Positions 8,802 to 17,988 of a stretch of DNA of 64,000 bases are shown here, one piece after another. The position numbers and the translations under genes are program-made. The stretch lies in assembly GCF_900176885.1 (NCBI RefSeq), contig NZ_LT839648.1:218597-282596 (forward strand), written 5' to 3'. The DNA comes from Oceanobacillus senegalensis. Its GTDB lineage: Bacteria > Bacillota > Bacilli > Bacillales > Amphibacillaceae. The notes below the pieces were generated by a model, which had not been told where the DNA came from, made no database searches, and worked only from the letters and a program-made list of their open reading frames with translations. The stretch's first letter is position 1. Each line of letters opens with the position of its first letter.

Positions 8802-8815
8802 TCAAAGCGCTTACA
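8802..8815. promoter_or_regulatory. cre-like site 1 upstream of monooxygenase
   Basis: TCAAAGCGCTTACA matches the cre consensus at 13 of 14 positions. It is the upstream member of a tandem pair with centres 23 bp apart. Confidence 0.5.
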
Positions 8816-8824
8816 AAGTTATCA

Positions 8825-8838
8825 TGATAACGTTTACA
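8825..8838. promoter_or_regulatory. cre-like site 2 upstream of monooxygenase
   Basis: TGATAACGTTTACA matches the cre consensus at 13 of 14 positions. It lies just before the ribosome binding site of the monooxygenase gene, where bound CcpA could block elongation. Confidence 0.55.
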
Positions 8839-8859
8839 AACCTGAAGGAGGAATTTCCA

Positions 8860-10068
8860 TTGACGACCAATACGTTAGATATTCAAAAGACAGTGAATAG
8901 AGAAGAGTTGATTCAAAAAGCAATAGAAGTTGGGGAATTAGCAGAGAAGCATGCTTTACAAGCAGATGTTGATGCAAAATTACCAGATGTAGTTGCTGAC
9001 AAAATAAAAGAAGCCGGATTTCATAAGCTCCATCGACCAAAAGCATATGGTGGTCAGGAATTAGACTTCTATACATTTGGCGATATCATTCGAACAGTAG
9101 CCAATTATAGTGTACCAGCTGCATGGATCACGTATTTCTCTATTATCCATGAAACGTGGCCAGCATTTTTACCAAAACAGGGTCGGGAGGAACTATTCAA
9201 TAGTAACGCCTTAATGGCTGATGTCTTTGCACCAGTTGGAAAAGTGACGGACGACCCAGATGGAAAAGGCTATCGAATTAGCGGTCACTGGAATTTCTGT
9301 AGTGGCGTGTTGTGGTGTGATTGGATTGCTCTTGGCGCGATTCATAAAATGAGAGATGCCGAAGAGCCAGAGCTAAGCTTGTTTATCGTTCATAAAAAGG
9401 ATGCAGAAATCATTGATAACTGGGATCCAATCGGACTGCGTGGAACAGGTAGTAACGCGGTTAAGTTAGACGATGTATATGTCCCACCGCATTATGTTTT
9501 CCCGTTAAAACGAGTAGTGGAAGGCGCAACTGCCCCAGATGGCAACTATGAAGAGGACTACCAGCTTTTCAATGTTCCTTATATCGCTTACTTCTTATCT
9601 GGATTTCCACAGATTGCCATTGGTGGTTTAGAACGTCTTATTCGCGACTTTGAAGAAAAGACAAAAGGACGCATTCGTATTTACAATAACAATGCAAGCG
9701 AAAAAGATGGTGGTAGTGCTCAGCGCACGCTTGGAGAATTAAATGTTCAATTAACTTCCTTAAAAGCGATGGCTAAACAATACATGGATAAATTAACGTA
9801 TTGTCAGGAAAACGGGATCCGCGTATTAGAAGAAGAAGAGCGAGAGCAGTTGTTCGCGATGCGTGGACATATTGCGAAAACAGCAGCAGAATTGGGAACT
9901 CGGATTATTATCACACTTGGTGGTAATTCAATATACAGAGATAAGCATTCCGAACGATTTGTTCGTGACCTCATTGCCGTTGCTGCACACCCATCCCATT
10001 TATATGAAGATGCAATGGTAGGATACGGTAAAACAGTTCTTGGCTATGATGGTCATCCAATGTGGTAA
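8860..10068 (+). CDS. Flavin-dependent aromatic monooxygenase, acyl-CoA dehydrogenase fold
   Basis: This 402-residue protein is of the group D flavin monooxygenases (HsaA, HpaH-C2 and DszC-like), which use reduced flavin and O2 to hydroxylate phenols next to the existing hydroxyl. Sequence features include an N-terminal helical domain with EAGFHKLHRPKAYGGQELD, a central beta domain (SGHWNFCSGVLWCDWIALGA, WDPIGLRGTGSNAVKLDDVYVP) and a C-terminal helical domain ending RFVRDLIAVAAHPSHLYEDAMVGYGK. The start is a TTG with AAGGAGG 8 nt upstream; an upstream in-frame ATG has no ribosome binding site. The partner reductase is probably the gene at 5857. With the dioxygenase and hydrolase downstream it forms an Hsa-like A-C-D set; the true substrate is unknown. 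Confidence 0.87.
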   Translation: MTTNTLDIQKTVNREELIQKAIEVGELAEKHALQADVDAKLPDVVADKIKEAGFHKLHRPKAYGGQELDFYTFGDIIRTVANYSVPAAWITYFSIIHETWPAFLPKQGREELFNSNALMADVFAPVGKVTDDPDGKGYRISGHWNFCSGVLWCDWIALGAIHKMRDAEEPELSLFIVHKKDAEIIDNWDPIGLRGTGSNAVKLDDVYVPPHYVFPLKRVVEGATAPDGNYEEDYQLFNVPYIAYFLSGFPQIAIGGLERLIRDFEEKTKGRIRIYNNNASEKDGGSAQRTLGELNVQLTSLKAMAKQYMDKLTYCQENGIRVLEEEEREQLFAMRGHIAKTAAELGTRIIITLGGNSIYRDKHSERFVRDLIAVAAHPSHLYEDAMVGYGKTVLGYDGHPMW

Positions 10069-10090
10069 TAGAACAAAAGCACAAAAGAAC

Positions 10091-10150
10091 AAGCGCCCGT
10101 TTAGCGACGTGCGGAGGTAAAGGAAGACTCGGCTGTCGCTGGGCGTGGCT
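10091..10150. repeat. Compound hairpin repeat inside the catabolic operon
   Basis: AGCGCCCGTTTAGCGAC (10092-10108) pairs in two blocks with GTCGCTGGGCGTGGCT (10135-10150). It is GC-rich relative to its surroundings, has no T-tract, and lies between the monooxygenase and dioxygenase genes. It resembles dispersed intergenic repeats of Bacillaceae, from memory rather than search. Confidence 0.55.
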
Positions 10151-10232
10151 ATACTTTTAATCATCATTAATCATACAGACTTAGAATTTTATAATTTCTT
10201 ACTATATAAAAATTTTATCGGAGGGATATTTC

Positions 10233-11210
10233 ATGGAAAAAGAACCAATTTTTGATGTTGCTCAGCTAGCTCATTTTGAAATTTACAGTCCTAAATTAGA
10301 GGAGTCTGTAACGTTTTTTTCAGACATCTTGGGAATGGAAGAAGTACATCGTCAAGGAAAATCTGTTTATATGCGTGCTTATGAGGATCAGTATCATAAT
10401 ACATTAATTATCACGGAAAATGATGAGGCTGGATTAGGCCATATGGCATTAAGAGCTAGATCCCCTCAAGCATTAGAGCGTCGTGTAGAAGCCATTGAAA
10501 AAACAGGCTATGGTATCGGTTGGATTGATGGAGATATCGGTCATGGCCCCGCATATCAATTTACAACACCAGATGGTCATAAGGTTGAGATTTTCTGGGA
10601 GGTTGACTATTATGATGCGCCTAATTCTCAACAAACAGCATTATTAAATCGCCCGCAAAGACGCCCGAAACGTGGTGTACCTGTACGTCGCTTAGATCAC
10701 ATCAATTTACTGGCAAAAGATACAAATAAAAATGTGGAATTCTTAGAAGCAGTACTAGGCTTTAACGTTCGCGAGCGTATTTTAGCTGAAGATAATAGTG
10801 ACATTGCTACTTGGTTAAGCGTGTCTAACTTGGCACATGACGTTGCTATTATGGGAGATGCTTTAGGAGAAACCGGACGACTTCACCATATTTGCTACTG
10901 GTATGGCTATCCACAGCATTTACAAGATGTATCCGATTTACTAATTGAGGATGGTTATGAAATTGAAGTAGCCCCAATCAAACATGGTATATCTCAAGCA
11001 TCTTGTATGTATGTTTACGAACCTGGAGGCAACCGTGTTGAGCTATTTGGTGATGCAGGCTATTTAATCTTTGACCCAGATTGGAGAACAGTGGAATGGA
11101 AGGCGGAAGATACGAATCAAGCTATACTATGGCATGGCGGCTCTAATTTGCCGAAAGACTTTTTCGAATATGGAACCCCTTTAAGAAGCAAGGAGCCAGT
11201 GGAGAATTAA
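10233..11210 (+). CDS. Extradiol ring-cleavage dioxygenase (catechol 2,3-dioxygenase type)
   Basis: This 325-residue type I extradiol dioxygenase has two vicinal-oxygen-chelate modules (about 8-125 and 150-285). It inserts O2 next to the catechol hydroxyls to give a yellow ring-opened semialdehyde or keto acid. The likely iron ligands in the second module are His156 (RLDHIN), His218 or His219 (LHHICYW) and Glu270 (GGNRVELFG); His251 (KHGISQAS) corresponds to the acid/base His of XylE. The first module keeps the fold but lacks the full ligand set, as in known enzymes. GGAGGGA lies 9 nt before the ATG. It follows the monooxygenase and would act on its catechol product. Confidence 0.92.
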   Translation: MEKEPIFDVAQLAHFEIYSPKLEESVTFFSDILGMEEVHRQGKSVYMRAYEDQYHNTLIITENDEAGLGHMALRARSPQALERRVEAIEKTGYGIGWIDGDIGHGPAYQFTTPDGHKVEIFWEVDYYDAPNSQQTALLNRPQRRPKRGVPVRRLDHINLLAKDTNKNVEFLEAVLGFNVRERILAEDNSDIATWLSVSNLAHDVAIMGDALGETGRLHHICYWYGYPQHLQDVSDLLIEDGYEIEVAPIKHGISQASCMYVYEPGGNRVELFGDAGYLIFDPDWRTVEWKAEDTNQAILWHGGSNLPKDFFEYGTPLRSKEPVEN

Positions 11211-11415
11211 GGATTCGTTGATTTCAATGTAGTTGAAAAAGAAGATTGCGCAGTGGATATTATTTGTGCAAACAGTGATACTGCCACATTATTTTATAGA
11301 AAATTACTAAAAATGATTTGATTCAAATTAATGATGTTGGTAGCATGAAAGAGGAAGGGATAGTTGGGTGTCCTCTTTCTTGCTAGTTATGAAAAAGATT
11401 ATAGGAGGGTTTTAC

Positions 11416-12252
11416 TTGGAATTCAGTTCAAAATACATGAAAATCAATGGAATCAATACCCATTACCATGAGGAAGGTTCAGGAAAAGAAAAAATGATCT
11501 TAATACACGGTTCAGGCCCAGGAGTGTCCGCTTTTGCTAACTGGAGACTTGTTATACCGCGTTTAAGTGAGTCACTTACAGTATTCGCTCCCGACATCGT
11601 TGGGTTTGGTGAAACAGATAAGCTTTCTAAAGATGAATACACCCTTGATCTGTGGGTAAACCATCTGATTGGCTTTATTGAAGCAGTATCCGATGAACCC
11701 GTATACTTAGTAGGAAATTCCTTCGGCGGAGCTCTATCCCTTCATGTTGCACATAGAAGACCCGATCTAGTGAAGAAATTAATCTTGATGGGAAGTGTAG
11801 GGGTGCAGCATAAAGTATCCTATGGTTTAGATCGCGTTTGGGGGTATGAACCAAGCCTTGAAAATATGCGTGAATTAATTCAGTTATTCTCTTATGACGA
11901 AAAAGCTGCGAATAATGAAGAATTGGTTCGTTTACGTTATGAAGCTAGTTTAAAACCTGAGACGAGGGATGCCTTTAAAGAAATGTTCTTTGATTCTCGC
12001 CAAGAAAGATTGGATGAACTAGCACTAGCGGATGAGGAAATTAAAAAAATTAACACAGAAACATTAATATTCCATGGTTTAAACGACCAAGTTATAAAAT
12101 TCGAAGACACAAGCTACAGATTCATTCAGCTCTTACCACATGCCGAGCTACATCTATTTAACGAATGCGGCCACTGGACACAAATCGAAAAAACAGAGCC
12201 GTTTATCAATCATATCTTAGCATTTATTAATAAAGAGAGTGTACCTGTTTAA
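11416..12252 (+). CDS. Meta-cleavage product hydrolase (alpha/beta fold)
   Basis: This 278-residue C-C bond hydrolase resembles HsaD, BphD, MhpC and TodF. It cleaves the ring-fission product into a carboxylic acid and a 2-hydroxypentadienoate-type acid. It has the oxyanion-hole motif HGSGPG typical of this family and a catalytic triad of Ser102 (GNSFGG), Asp224 (LNDQ) and His253 (CGHW). A TTG at 11416 is preferred because AGGAGGG ends 6 nt before it; the ATG at 11368 lacks a site. It is the last gene of the module. The hydratase, aldolase and aldehyde dehydrogenase of a full meta pathway are not in the window. Confidence 0.9.
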   Translation: MEFSSKYMKINGINTHYHEEGSGKEKMILIHGSGPGVSAFANWRLVIPRLSESLTVFAPDIVGFGETDKLSKDEYTLDLWVNHLIGFIEAVSDEPVYLVGNSFGGALSLHVAHRRPDLVKKLILMGSVGVQHKVSYGLDRVWGYEPSLENMRELIQLFSYDEKAANNEELVRLRYEASLKPETRDAFKEMFFDSRQERLDELALADEEIKKINTETLIFHGLNDQVIKFEDTSYRFIQLLPHAELHLFNECGHWTQIEKTEPFINHILAFINKESVPV

Positions 12253-12325
12253 TCGTGAATGCAGTAGGGATGGTACATCATAGTACATTTAACTGCCTAA
12301 GATAGAATAATTTTAGATTGTAATA

Positions 12326-12378
12326 TCCCCTTGCAATGCTACATATTTCGTAGTAGTTGCAGGGGTTTTTATATTTTG
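12326..12378 (+). terminator. Terminator ending the aromatic catabolic operon
   Basis: An imperfect stem of about 16 bp (CCCCTTGCAATGCTAC with GTAGTAGTTGCAGGGG) is followed by a TTTTTATATTTT tail, 74 bp after the hydrolase stop. Confidence 0.65.
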
Positions 12379-12661
12379 AAACGAAAACTGTAGTGAAATC
12401 CATGCTAAGAACGAAAAGCTACTTATCGTTTTACTTGAGCCAATGTTTGGTTGAATCCTTGCATTTAGCATGTCGAAGTATGACGGAATTACCGTCGCTA
12501 CGTCATCACCTACCATGCCACTTATCACACCACCAATTCTGAAACGCCCATCCATAGACCTGTACCCTTCTACCTACGTTTATTTACTGAAGTTTCAGAA
12601 TATGTCAATTTTTGGTTAATATTGTTTCTCCATAATAGATAGTGAGTGGATTATGTCTATT
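12379..12661. other. Intergenic stretch with no supported gene
   Basis: Short open frames occur on both strands, the longest about 80 codons on the minus strand, but none has a ribosome binding site or a recognisable product. Only the strong AGGAGGAGG site of the next gene at 12662 stands out. Confidence 0.5.
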
Positions 12662-12675
12662 AGGAGGAGGTTTTT

Positions 12676-15096
12676 ATGAGTAGGTCAAAGGGAAGGAAGA
12701 AGTTTTTAGCTAGTTTAGTGATTAGTACGGTCCTTTTTACTGACATCGCAATGGTGTTGCCGGGTGACCGTGCTTTTGCAGAGGAGAAAGTGGGGAAGGT
12801 TACAACGGATCATGTACCTTCAAGTGAAGCAGCTAATCAGCAGGAAGATGGAAAGGAAGCAGCTTCTGAATCAGAAGACAGACAATCGTGCTGATTCTGA
12901 GAAGGATAATTTACCTGAAGAGAAACAAACCAATGAACATGATTCATCATTAAAAGAAGAATCGCCTTTAGAAGGTACTCCTACCAATGAAACAGTAAAG
13001 GAGGACAACAATTCAGAACAGGAAACGAAAGTAGAAGAAACGGAAGCAAAGGCTAAAATCGCGGAGTCCAACATGCAAGAGCAAACGAATTTCGATTCGA
13101 ACCCACCATTATTAATTACAGAAATCTCTCCAAACTCAGAGGGTGGTGGGACGGACTACTATGAGTTTTTTGAACTCAATAATAATACGAATCAGCCATT
13201 ATCTTTAATGAATTATTCCTTTGTTTATCGTTATACGAACACGGGAGAGGACCTTGTATTCCAGGTGCCACCTGTTACATTGGAGCCTCAGGAAACAGTG
13301 GTACTCTGGTTTAACAATGGAAATCTTACTTTACAAGATTTTAACGCGAATCAAGTTTGACAAGTGACCAAGTGGTGGAGTTTACCTCCGTCTTTCCAGG
13401 ATTTAGTAATGGTGGGGATCGTGCCATTGTCGTGAAAGATAAGGACAGTACGGAAATCATCTCTGCTAGTTATTTGGGAGAAGATAATGATAATTCTGGA
13501 GCGGATATCCATTACCGCTATCCGACAGATGGGAAAGAGATGAGGAAGGAGCAAGGGTCTGCAATCCCTACACCTAGGACGATTGAAGCTTCCCAAGTTC
13601 CAGAAACACCTGTTACAGTGCCTGAAGACCCAGATGACGAGGAAGCACCAACCATCGAACATATGCCAATCACAGAAAGCAGTTCTTTTTTGCTGGTAGA
13701 GGTCGAAGCGACGATTACCGATAATACAGCCGTACCTTTAGCAACACTGTATTTTAAAGAAAAAGGAACGGATTCTTTTACATCCGTAACAATGAATCCG
13801 AGTGCAGAAGACCCAACCATCTATTCAGCGGAAATTCCGAGTAAAAGCGTTCAGACGGATGTTGTTTATTACATAGAGGCAACAGATGGTTGGAATGAAG
13901 CGAGAACAGAGGAGTATACGATATCTGTTGAAAAAGCGGATATTGATTTTGAAACGATTCCACCGTTTTTAGTAACCGAGGTGATGCCAGATACGGCCAA
14001 TATCGGTGGTTCGGATGGGTATGAGTTTATCGAAATCTATAATAATACGAATCAAGCAATAGATTTTTCAGATTATAAACTGAATTACCGCTATGACAAG
14101 GATCCATCTCGTGATGTCATTTGGCCATCTGTACCAGAGGATGTTGTGATTCCTGCGGGAGAAACGCTCGTATTTTGGATTATCAATGCTAATAATGGCA
14201 ATGCGACGGTTGCGGACTTTAATGCTCACTATGGTACAAATTTAGTAGAAAATGAAGATATTGTTCGTATTTATAGTGGGGGAATGGCCAATGGTGGCTC
14301 TCGTGGTCTAGTCGTGAAGACCAATGTGGGAAAAGAAATTTCTGTTTCTTATTATAATGATACGACCGCGGACGACACTCAGCCAGATAAAGGGATTGTG
14401 TTCAAGTATCCAGAAGATGGATCTATCGAGGCGATGAAAGTAAGTGCTGGTGTGGAAGATGGTACTCCAGGAGCGGTTGAAGTGTTTCAAGTTCCGGAAG
14501 ATCCAGCCCCATTCGTAGAGGATTCGGTGGCACCAACTATTGAAAATGTAACCGAGTCTACAGAAATGGATGAAAAGGAAACGATTCAAATTGCCGCCGA
14601 TGTACAAGAAAAACGAATTGCAACAGATTACTTCTCCGTGAATGTTTATACGGATACTGAAATTGGTAAAGTTGCTGATGTTCCTAGTGGTGAAATAGCT
14701 GACTGAGGTTGAATGGACTGGATTGGAAGCAGGTAAGCCCTATGCATGGTACGCTGTCGCAACGGGTGAATTTATCCGGAAAAGGGACTTCTGACATTTG
14801 GACCTTTGGAAAAGGTGAAAATGCAGAAGAGAATCCTGGTGAAGATGAGGATTCAGAGGATCCTGAAGATAGGCCTACTGTGGAGGTGAAACCGAAGAAA
14901 AATAATGGAACAGCAACCGTCCATTCACGAGACTTACGAGCTATCGAACACGGATCGATTGTAACCATTGACATAACCAACAAGAAAAAGAAACGTCGAT
15001 TATTACTAACTAAAGATTGTTATAAATGGAGATCAAGAATAAACATTTGAAATGAGCAATGTAGATGTGAAGAATAAGTTTATAGTGGAATCATAG
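12676..15096 (+). pseudogene. Lamin-tail-domain secreted protein, broken by several frameshifts
   Basis: The gene has AGGAGGAGG 6 nt before its ATG and a good signal peptide (to about VFAEE-like RAFAEE). Its reading is then split over frames: 12676-12891, then +1 to about 13355, back to the first frame to about 14700, a short third segment (LTEVEWTGLEAGKPYAWYAV), another shift near 14775, and further decay after about 14985, with TFEMSNVDVKNKFIVES readable to 15096. Two lamin-tail domains are visible (LLITEISPN and FLVTEVMPD, each followed by YEFFELNN or YEFIEIYNN), then Ig/Fn3-like repeats. Intact relatives are large surface metallophosphatases or nucleases; no catalytic domain survives here. 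An acidic linker follows the signal peptide. Confidence 0.8.
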
Positions 15097-15123
15097 ATGG
15101 TCGACTGCCTTTTTGGATTATTT

Positions 15124-15174
15124 GGGGACGGTTCTCCTACGAAGGATATCTATCTGGTGTACTAGAATCGTTCC
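15124..15174. repeat. GGGACGGTTCT-family hairpin
   Basis: GGGGACGGTTCT (15124-15135) is opposed by AGAATCGTTCC (15164-15174) with two mismatches. It lies after the lamin-tail pseudogene. Confidence 0.65.
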
Positions 15175-15283
15175 TATTTATCCAACAATTCACCCGATTC
15201 CACAAAAATATAAATTTTCTGTTGACAGATTCCTAAGTTGTCAGGTATGATGATATCAATTCCTACTAATTGAATATGATTTT

Positions 15284-15393
15284 TTCTTATCAAGAGTCGG
15301 GGGAGGAACCTGGTCCGGTGATCCCGCAGCAACCGTTACGATGTAACAAGGTGCTAATTCCAGCAAGCTGATGCTTGAAAGATGAGTATGGGA
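15284..15393 (+). ncRNA. SAM-I riboswitch (S-box) aptamer
   Basis: The core follows the S-box consensus in order: CTTATCAAGAG, then GGGGGAGGAACCTGGTCC, GTGATCCCGCAGCAACC, AAGGTGCTAATTCCAGCAAG, an extra CAAGC/GCTTG hairpin, and the closing GATGAG. P1 pairs CTTATC (15286-15291) with GATGAG (15381-15386). The same GATGAG is complementary to CTCATC in the downstream terminator (15412-15417), giving mutually exclusive anti-terminator and terminator forms. S-adenosylmethionine binding should favour termination, so the downstream genes should be on when SAM is low. Confidence 0.92.
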
Positions 15394-15403
15394 CATACAT
15401 ATT

Positions 15404-15436
15404 GCCTCTTCCTCATCGGAAGGGGCTTTTTATTTG
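15404..15436 (+). terminator. Riboswitch-controlled terminator
   Basis: GCCTCTTCC and GGAAGGGGC form a 9-bp stem followed by TTTTTATTT. The loop contains CTCATC, which can pair instead with the 3' strand of aptamer P1. Confidence 0.9.
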
Positions 15437-15715
15437 GGAAGCCACGGACATTCTTTATGAATAAATGAATGAAATGGGTGGCATAAGAACCGTCCCTACC
15501 ATACCATCAGCCACATCATGAGCAGAACACCACGAAGAAGTTCATCACCAGACTGACCCTCATACCATGACTTGCATCTATATATCATAGTAAAGTGAGA
15601 AAAATCTATTGAAAGTAGGTTCATTATTAGGGTTCCGTTCTCACTATTACCAACGTACTAAAGGTTAAATGATAGTAAGAGAACAATCCCGACTAAACCA
15701 AAGGGAGAGATTAGG
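15437..15715. other. Long leader between riboswitch and first gene
   Basis: About 280 bp with no credible coding frame. It holds an isolated AGAACCGTCCCT half-repeat (15486-15497). A second promoter here cannot be excluded. Confidence 0.4.
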
Positions 15716-16384
15716 ATGACAGTGACAAAAACAGATAGCTTGTACAAGAAAGAGTATTTTGGAAGAATTGCAGAATTAAATAAGTATGCACCGGATGCTT
15801 TTCAATCATTTATGAAATTTAATGACCAAGCTTTAGCAGCAGGTAAGCTTACGGTGAAGCAAAAGGAATTAATTGCGGTAGCGGTTGCCCATATTACTGG
15901 ATGCCCGTATTGTATTGATTTACATGTTGGAAATGCGAAGAAAAATGATTCTAGCAAAGAGGAAGTAGCGGAGGCTATTTTTGTTGCAACAGCATTGAAG
16001 GCTGGTTCTTCAGCAGCACACGGTGTTAGCGCATTGAATGCTTACGATGGTAAGGGAGACGATGAACTTTATAAAGCATCTTATTTTGCTAGACTAAAAG
16101 AATTTGCAGAGCTTAATGGAGAAACATTTAAAGCTTTCATAGACTTCGACCAAAAATCAATTAAAGCACAAAATATCACAGAAAAAGATAAAGAGCTTAT
16201 CGCTGTAGCTTGTGCCCATACAACTGGATGTGCGTATTGCATTGACCTTCATACAAAAAATGCGAAGAAAACAGGTGCAAGCCTAGAAGAGATTTCTGAA
16301 GCAATATTTGTTGCTGTAGCATTGAAAGCAGGATCTGCCTTTGCACACAGTGTAAATGCCTTGAACGCGTATGATGAAAACTAA
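15716..16384 (+). CDS. Double carboxymuconolactone-decarboxylase-domain protein (AhpD-like)
   Basis: This 222-residue protein is two tandem CMD/AhpD domains of about 105 residues each, close copies of one another. Each has the redox CxxC and His: Cys63-Cys66-His70 (TGCPYCIDLH) and Cys172-Cys175-His179 (TGCAYCIDLH). AhpD-type members are peroxidases or thiol-disulfide enzymes that reduce reactive products. It is the first gene after a SAM riboswitch and precedes a flavin monooxygenase, so it may detoxify peroxide or reactive sulfur species formed during organosulfur use. That role is inferred. GGGAGA lies about 9 nt before the ATG. Confidence 0.88.
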   Translation: MTVTKTDSLYKKEYFGRIAELNKYAPDAFQSFMKFNDQALAAGKLTVKQKELIAVAVAHITGCPYCIDLHVGNAKKNDSSKEEVAEAIFVATALKAGSSAAHGVSALNAYDGKGDDELYKASYFARLKEFAELNGETFKAFIDFDQKSIKAQNITEKDKELIAVACAHTTGCAYCIDLHTKNAKKTGASLEEISEAIFVAVALKAGSAFAHSVNALNAYDEN

Positions 16385-16440
16385 TTAGAAAGCTGTTTTG
16401 TTTTTAAGGAAGGAGAAAGCAAGGGTCAAAAATGGTTCGG

Positions 16441-16493
16441 GAGGGACGGTGTTCTTACTGACGCACAAGGTGTAAAGAGGAAAGAAACATCCC
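16441..16493. repeat. Decayed GGGACGGT-family hairpin
   Basis: GAGGGACGGTGTTCT is opposed by a poor right arm (AAGAAACATCCCC), in the gap between the CMD and monooxygenase genes. Confidence 0.4.
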
Positions 16494-16579
16494 CACCCAA
16501 CCAAATGACTCTTCCATCCACCACTCCTTCTTCTTTCATCTTAAATCAAGATAATACATCAAAAAGGAGTATCAGAAAA

Positions 16580-17956
16580 ATGACAAAGAAAAAGCAAATT
16601 CACTTAAATGGTTTTGTGCAGAATTCTCCTTCTCCACATTCGACTGGATTGTGGAAGCATGCTAAGGATAAGGGGATTCATCATAATCGGCTTCAATACT
16701 GGACAGAGACAGCGAAGGTTTTGGAACGCGGTAAATTTGATGCTGTTTTTATTGCAGATGTTCTTGGAACGTATTCGAAATATGGAAACAGCCATGATGC
16801 GGCAGTACGAAATGCTGTTCAGCTACCGGCACATGATCCACTTATGCCAATCACTGCGATGGCTGCGGCGACAGAACATATTGGCTTCGCTCCAACAATT
16901 TCGGCTACCTATGCACAGCCGTATTCCTTGGCACGCCAGCTTTCAACACTTGATCATTTGACAGAAGGCCGTGTGGCATGGAATGTAGTTACATCTTACT
17001 TAGATAGTGAAGCGATTAATCTCGGATTATCTGGTCGTATGCCGAAAGAGTTGCGCTATGACCGTGCGGATGAATTTTTAGAAGTCGTGTATAAGCTTTG
17101 GGAGCATAGCTGGGAAGAGGATGCCGTCGTGTATGACCGCGATAGAGATGTTTTTGCAGATCCGGAAAAAGTGCATGGCATTAACCATGAAGGGGAATTT
17201 TTTCAAGTTCCTGGTATTCATTTAACCGAACCGTCTCCTCAACGTACTCCCGTGTTATTCCAGGCAGGTGCGTCACCAAGGGGAAGAGACTTTGCGGCAA
17301 AACATGCGGAGGCTGTATTTACGAAGGGGCATTCACTGGAAGCATTGAGAAATTACTCCCAAGACCTTCGTCGGCGTACGGTGAGACAGGGTAGAAATGC
17401 CGATGATATTGCTATTTTCCCAATGGTATTACCGATTGTTGGTTCTACAGAAGAAGAGGCCATTTCTAAATATGAGGATTTGCAGAGTCATGTTAGCTAT
17501 GAAGGAACAGCAGCAATGCTTTCCGGTCATACTGGCATTGACTTTTCACAATATGATCCAGATCAATATATAGAAGACATGGAGACAGATGCGGTACAAG
17601 GAAACTTGGATATGTACACGAAGGATCCGAATAAGAAATGGACATTACGCGAAGCAATTAAAAATCACGGTCTTGGCAATGGTACAGCTCGATTTATTGG
17701 TACTCCTGAGCAAATCGCAGACCAAATCGAGGAATGGGTAACTGTGGGGGATGCAGATGGCTTTAATATTGCACAAGGCTATTCATTAGAAACCTTCCGT
17801 GAATTTGTAGACCATGTTGTGCCTGAATTACAAAAGCGTGGGATTTATCGAACAGAATATGAAGGAAAGACACTTCGCGAAAACTTATTTGGACGTGGGT
17901 CACATTTGCCTGATAATCATCCGGCAAGAAAACTAGGGGTTCGTGTTGAAAGCTAG
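16580..17956 (+). CDS. NtaA/DmoA-family FMN-dependent monooxygenase (bacterial luciferase-like)
   Basis: This 458-residue flavin monooxygenase is of the NtaA/SnaA/DszA/SoxA group in the luciferase-like fold. Family members use FMNH2 and O2 to oxidise aminopolycarboxylates, dibenzothiophene sulfone, dimethyl sulfide or modified cysteines. The N-terminus (KKKQIHLNGFVQNSPSPHSTGLWKH) and the GRVAWNVVTSYLDSEAINLG, PVLFQAGASPRGRDFAAKHAEAVF and GTPEQIADQIEEW segments are typical. The ATG at 16580 follows AAAAAGGAG by 10 nt; an upstream ATG has no site. SAM-riboswitch control points to a sulfur substrate. No dedicated flavin reductase lies next to it. Confidence 0.88.
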   Translation: MTKKKQIHLNGFVQNSPSPHSTGLWKHAKDKGIHHNRLQYWTETAKVLERGKFDAVFIADVLGTYSKYGNSHDAAVRNAVQLPAHDPLMPITAMAAATEHIGFAPTISATYAQPYSLARQLSTLDHLTEGRVAWNVVTSYLDSEAINLGLSGRMPKELRYDRADEFLEVVYKLWEHSWEEDAVVYDRDRDVFADPEKVHGINHEGEFFQVPGIHLTEPSPQRTPVLFQAGASPRGRDFAAKHAEAVFTKGHSLEALRNYSQDLRRRTVRQGRNADDIAIFPMVLPIVGSTEEEAISKYEDLQSHVSYEGTAAMLSGHTGIDFSQYDPDQYIEDMETDAVQGNLDMYTKDPNKKWTLREAIKNHGLGNGTARFIGTPEQIADQIEEWVTVGDADGFNIAQGYSLETFREFVDHVVPELQKRGIYRTEYEGKTLRENLFGRGSHLPDNHPARKLGVRVES

Positions 17957-17988
17957 TATTTACTTTTTAAAAAGGAAAGGAGAAAGCC

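Noticed and set aside
12313-12555. An 80-codon minus-strand frame between the hydrolase gene and the lamin-tail pseudogene
   Set aside because: It overlaps the terminator, has no ribosome binding site and no recognisable domain. The plus-strand frame over the same DNA is equally unconvincing.
13518-13820. Minus-strand frames within the lamin-tail pseudogene
   Set aside because: They are serine/valine-rich antisense shadows of the plus-strand domains, which show clear homology patterns.
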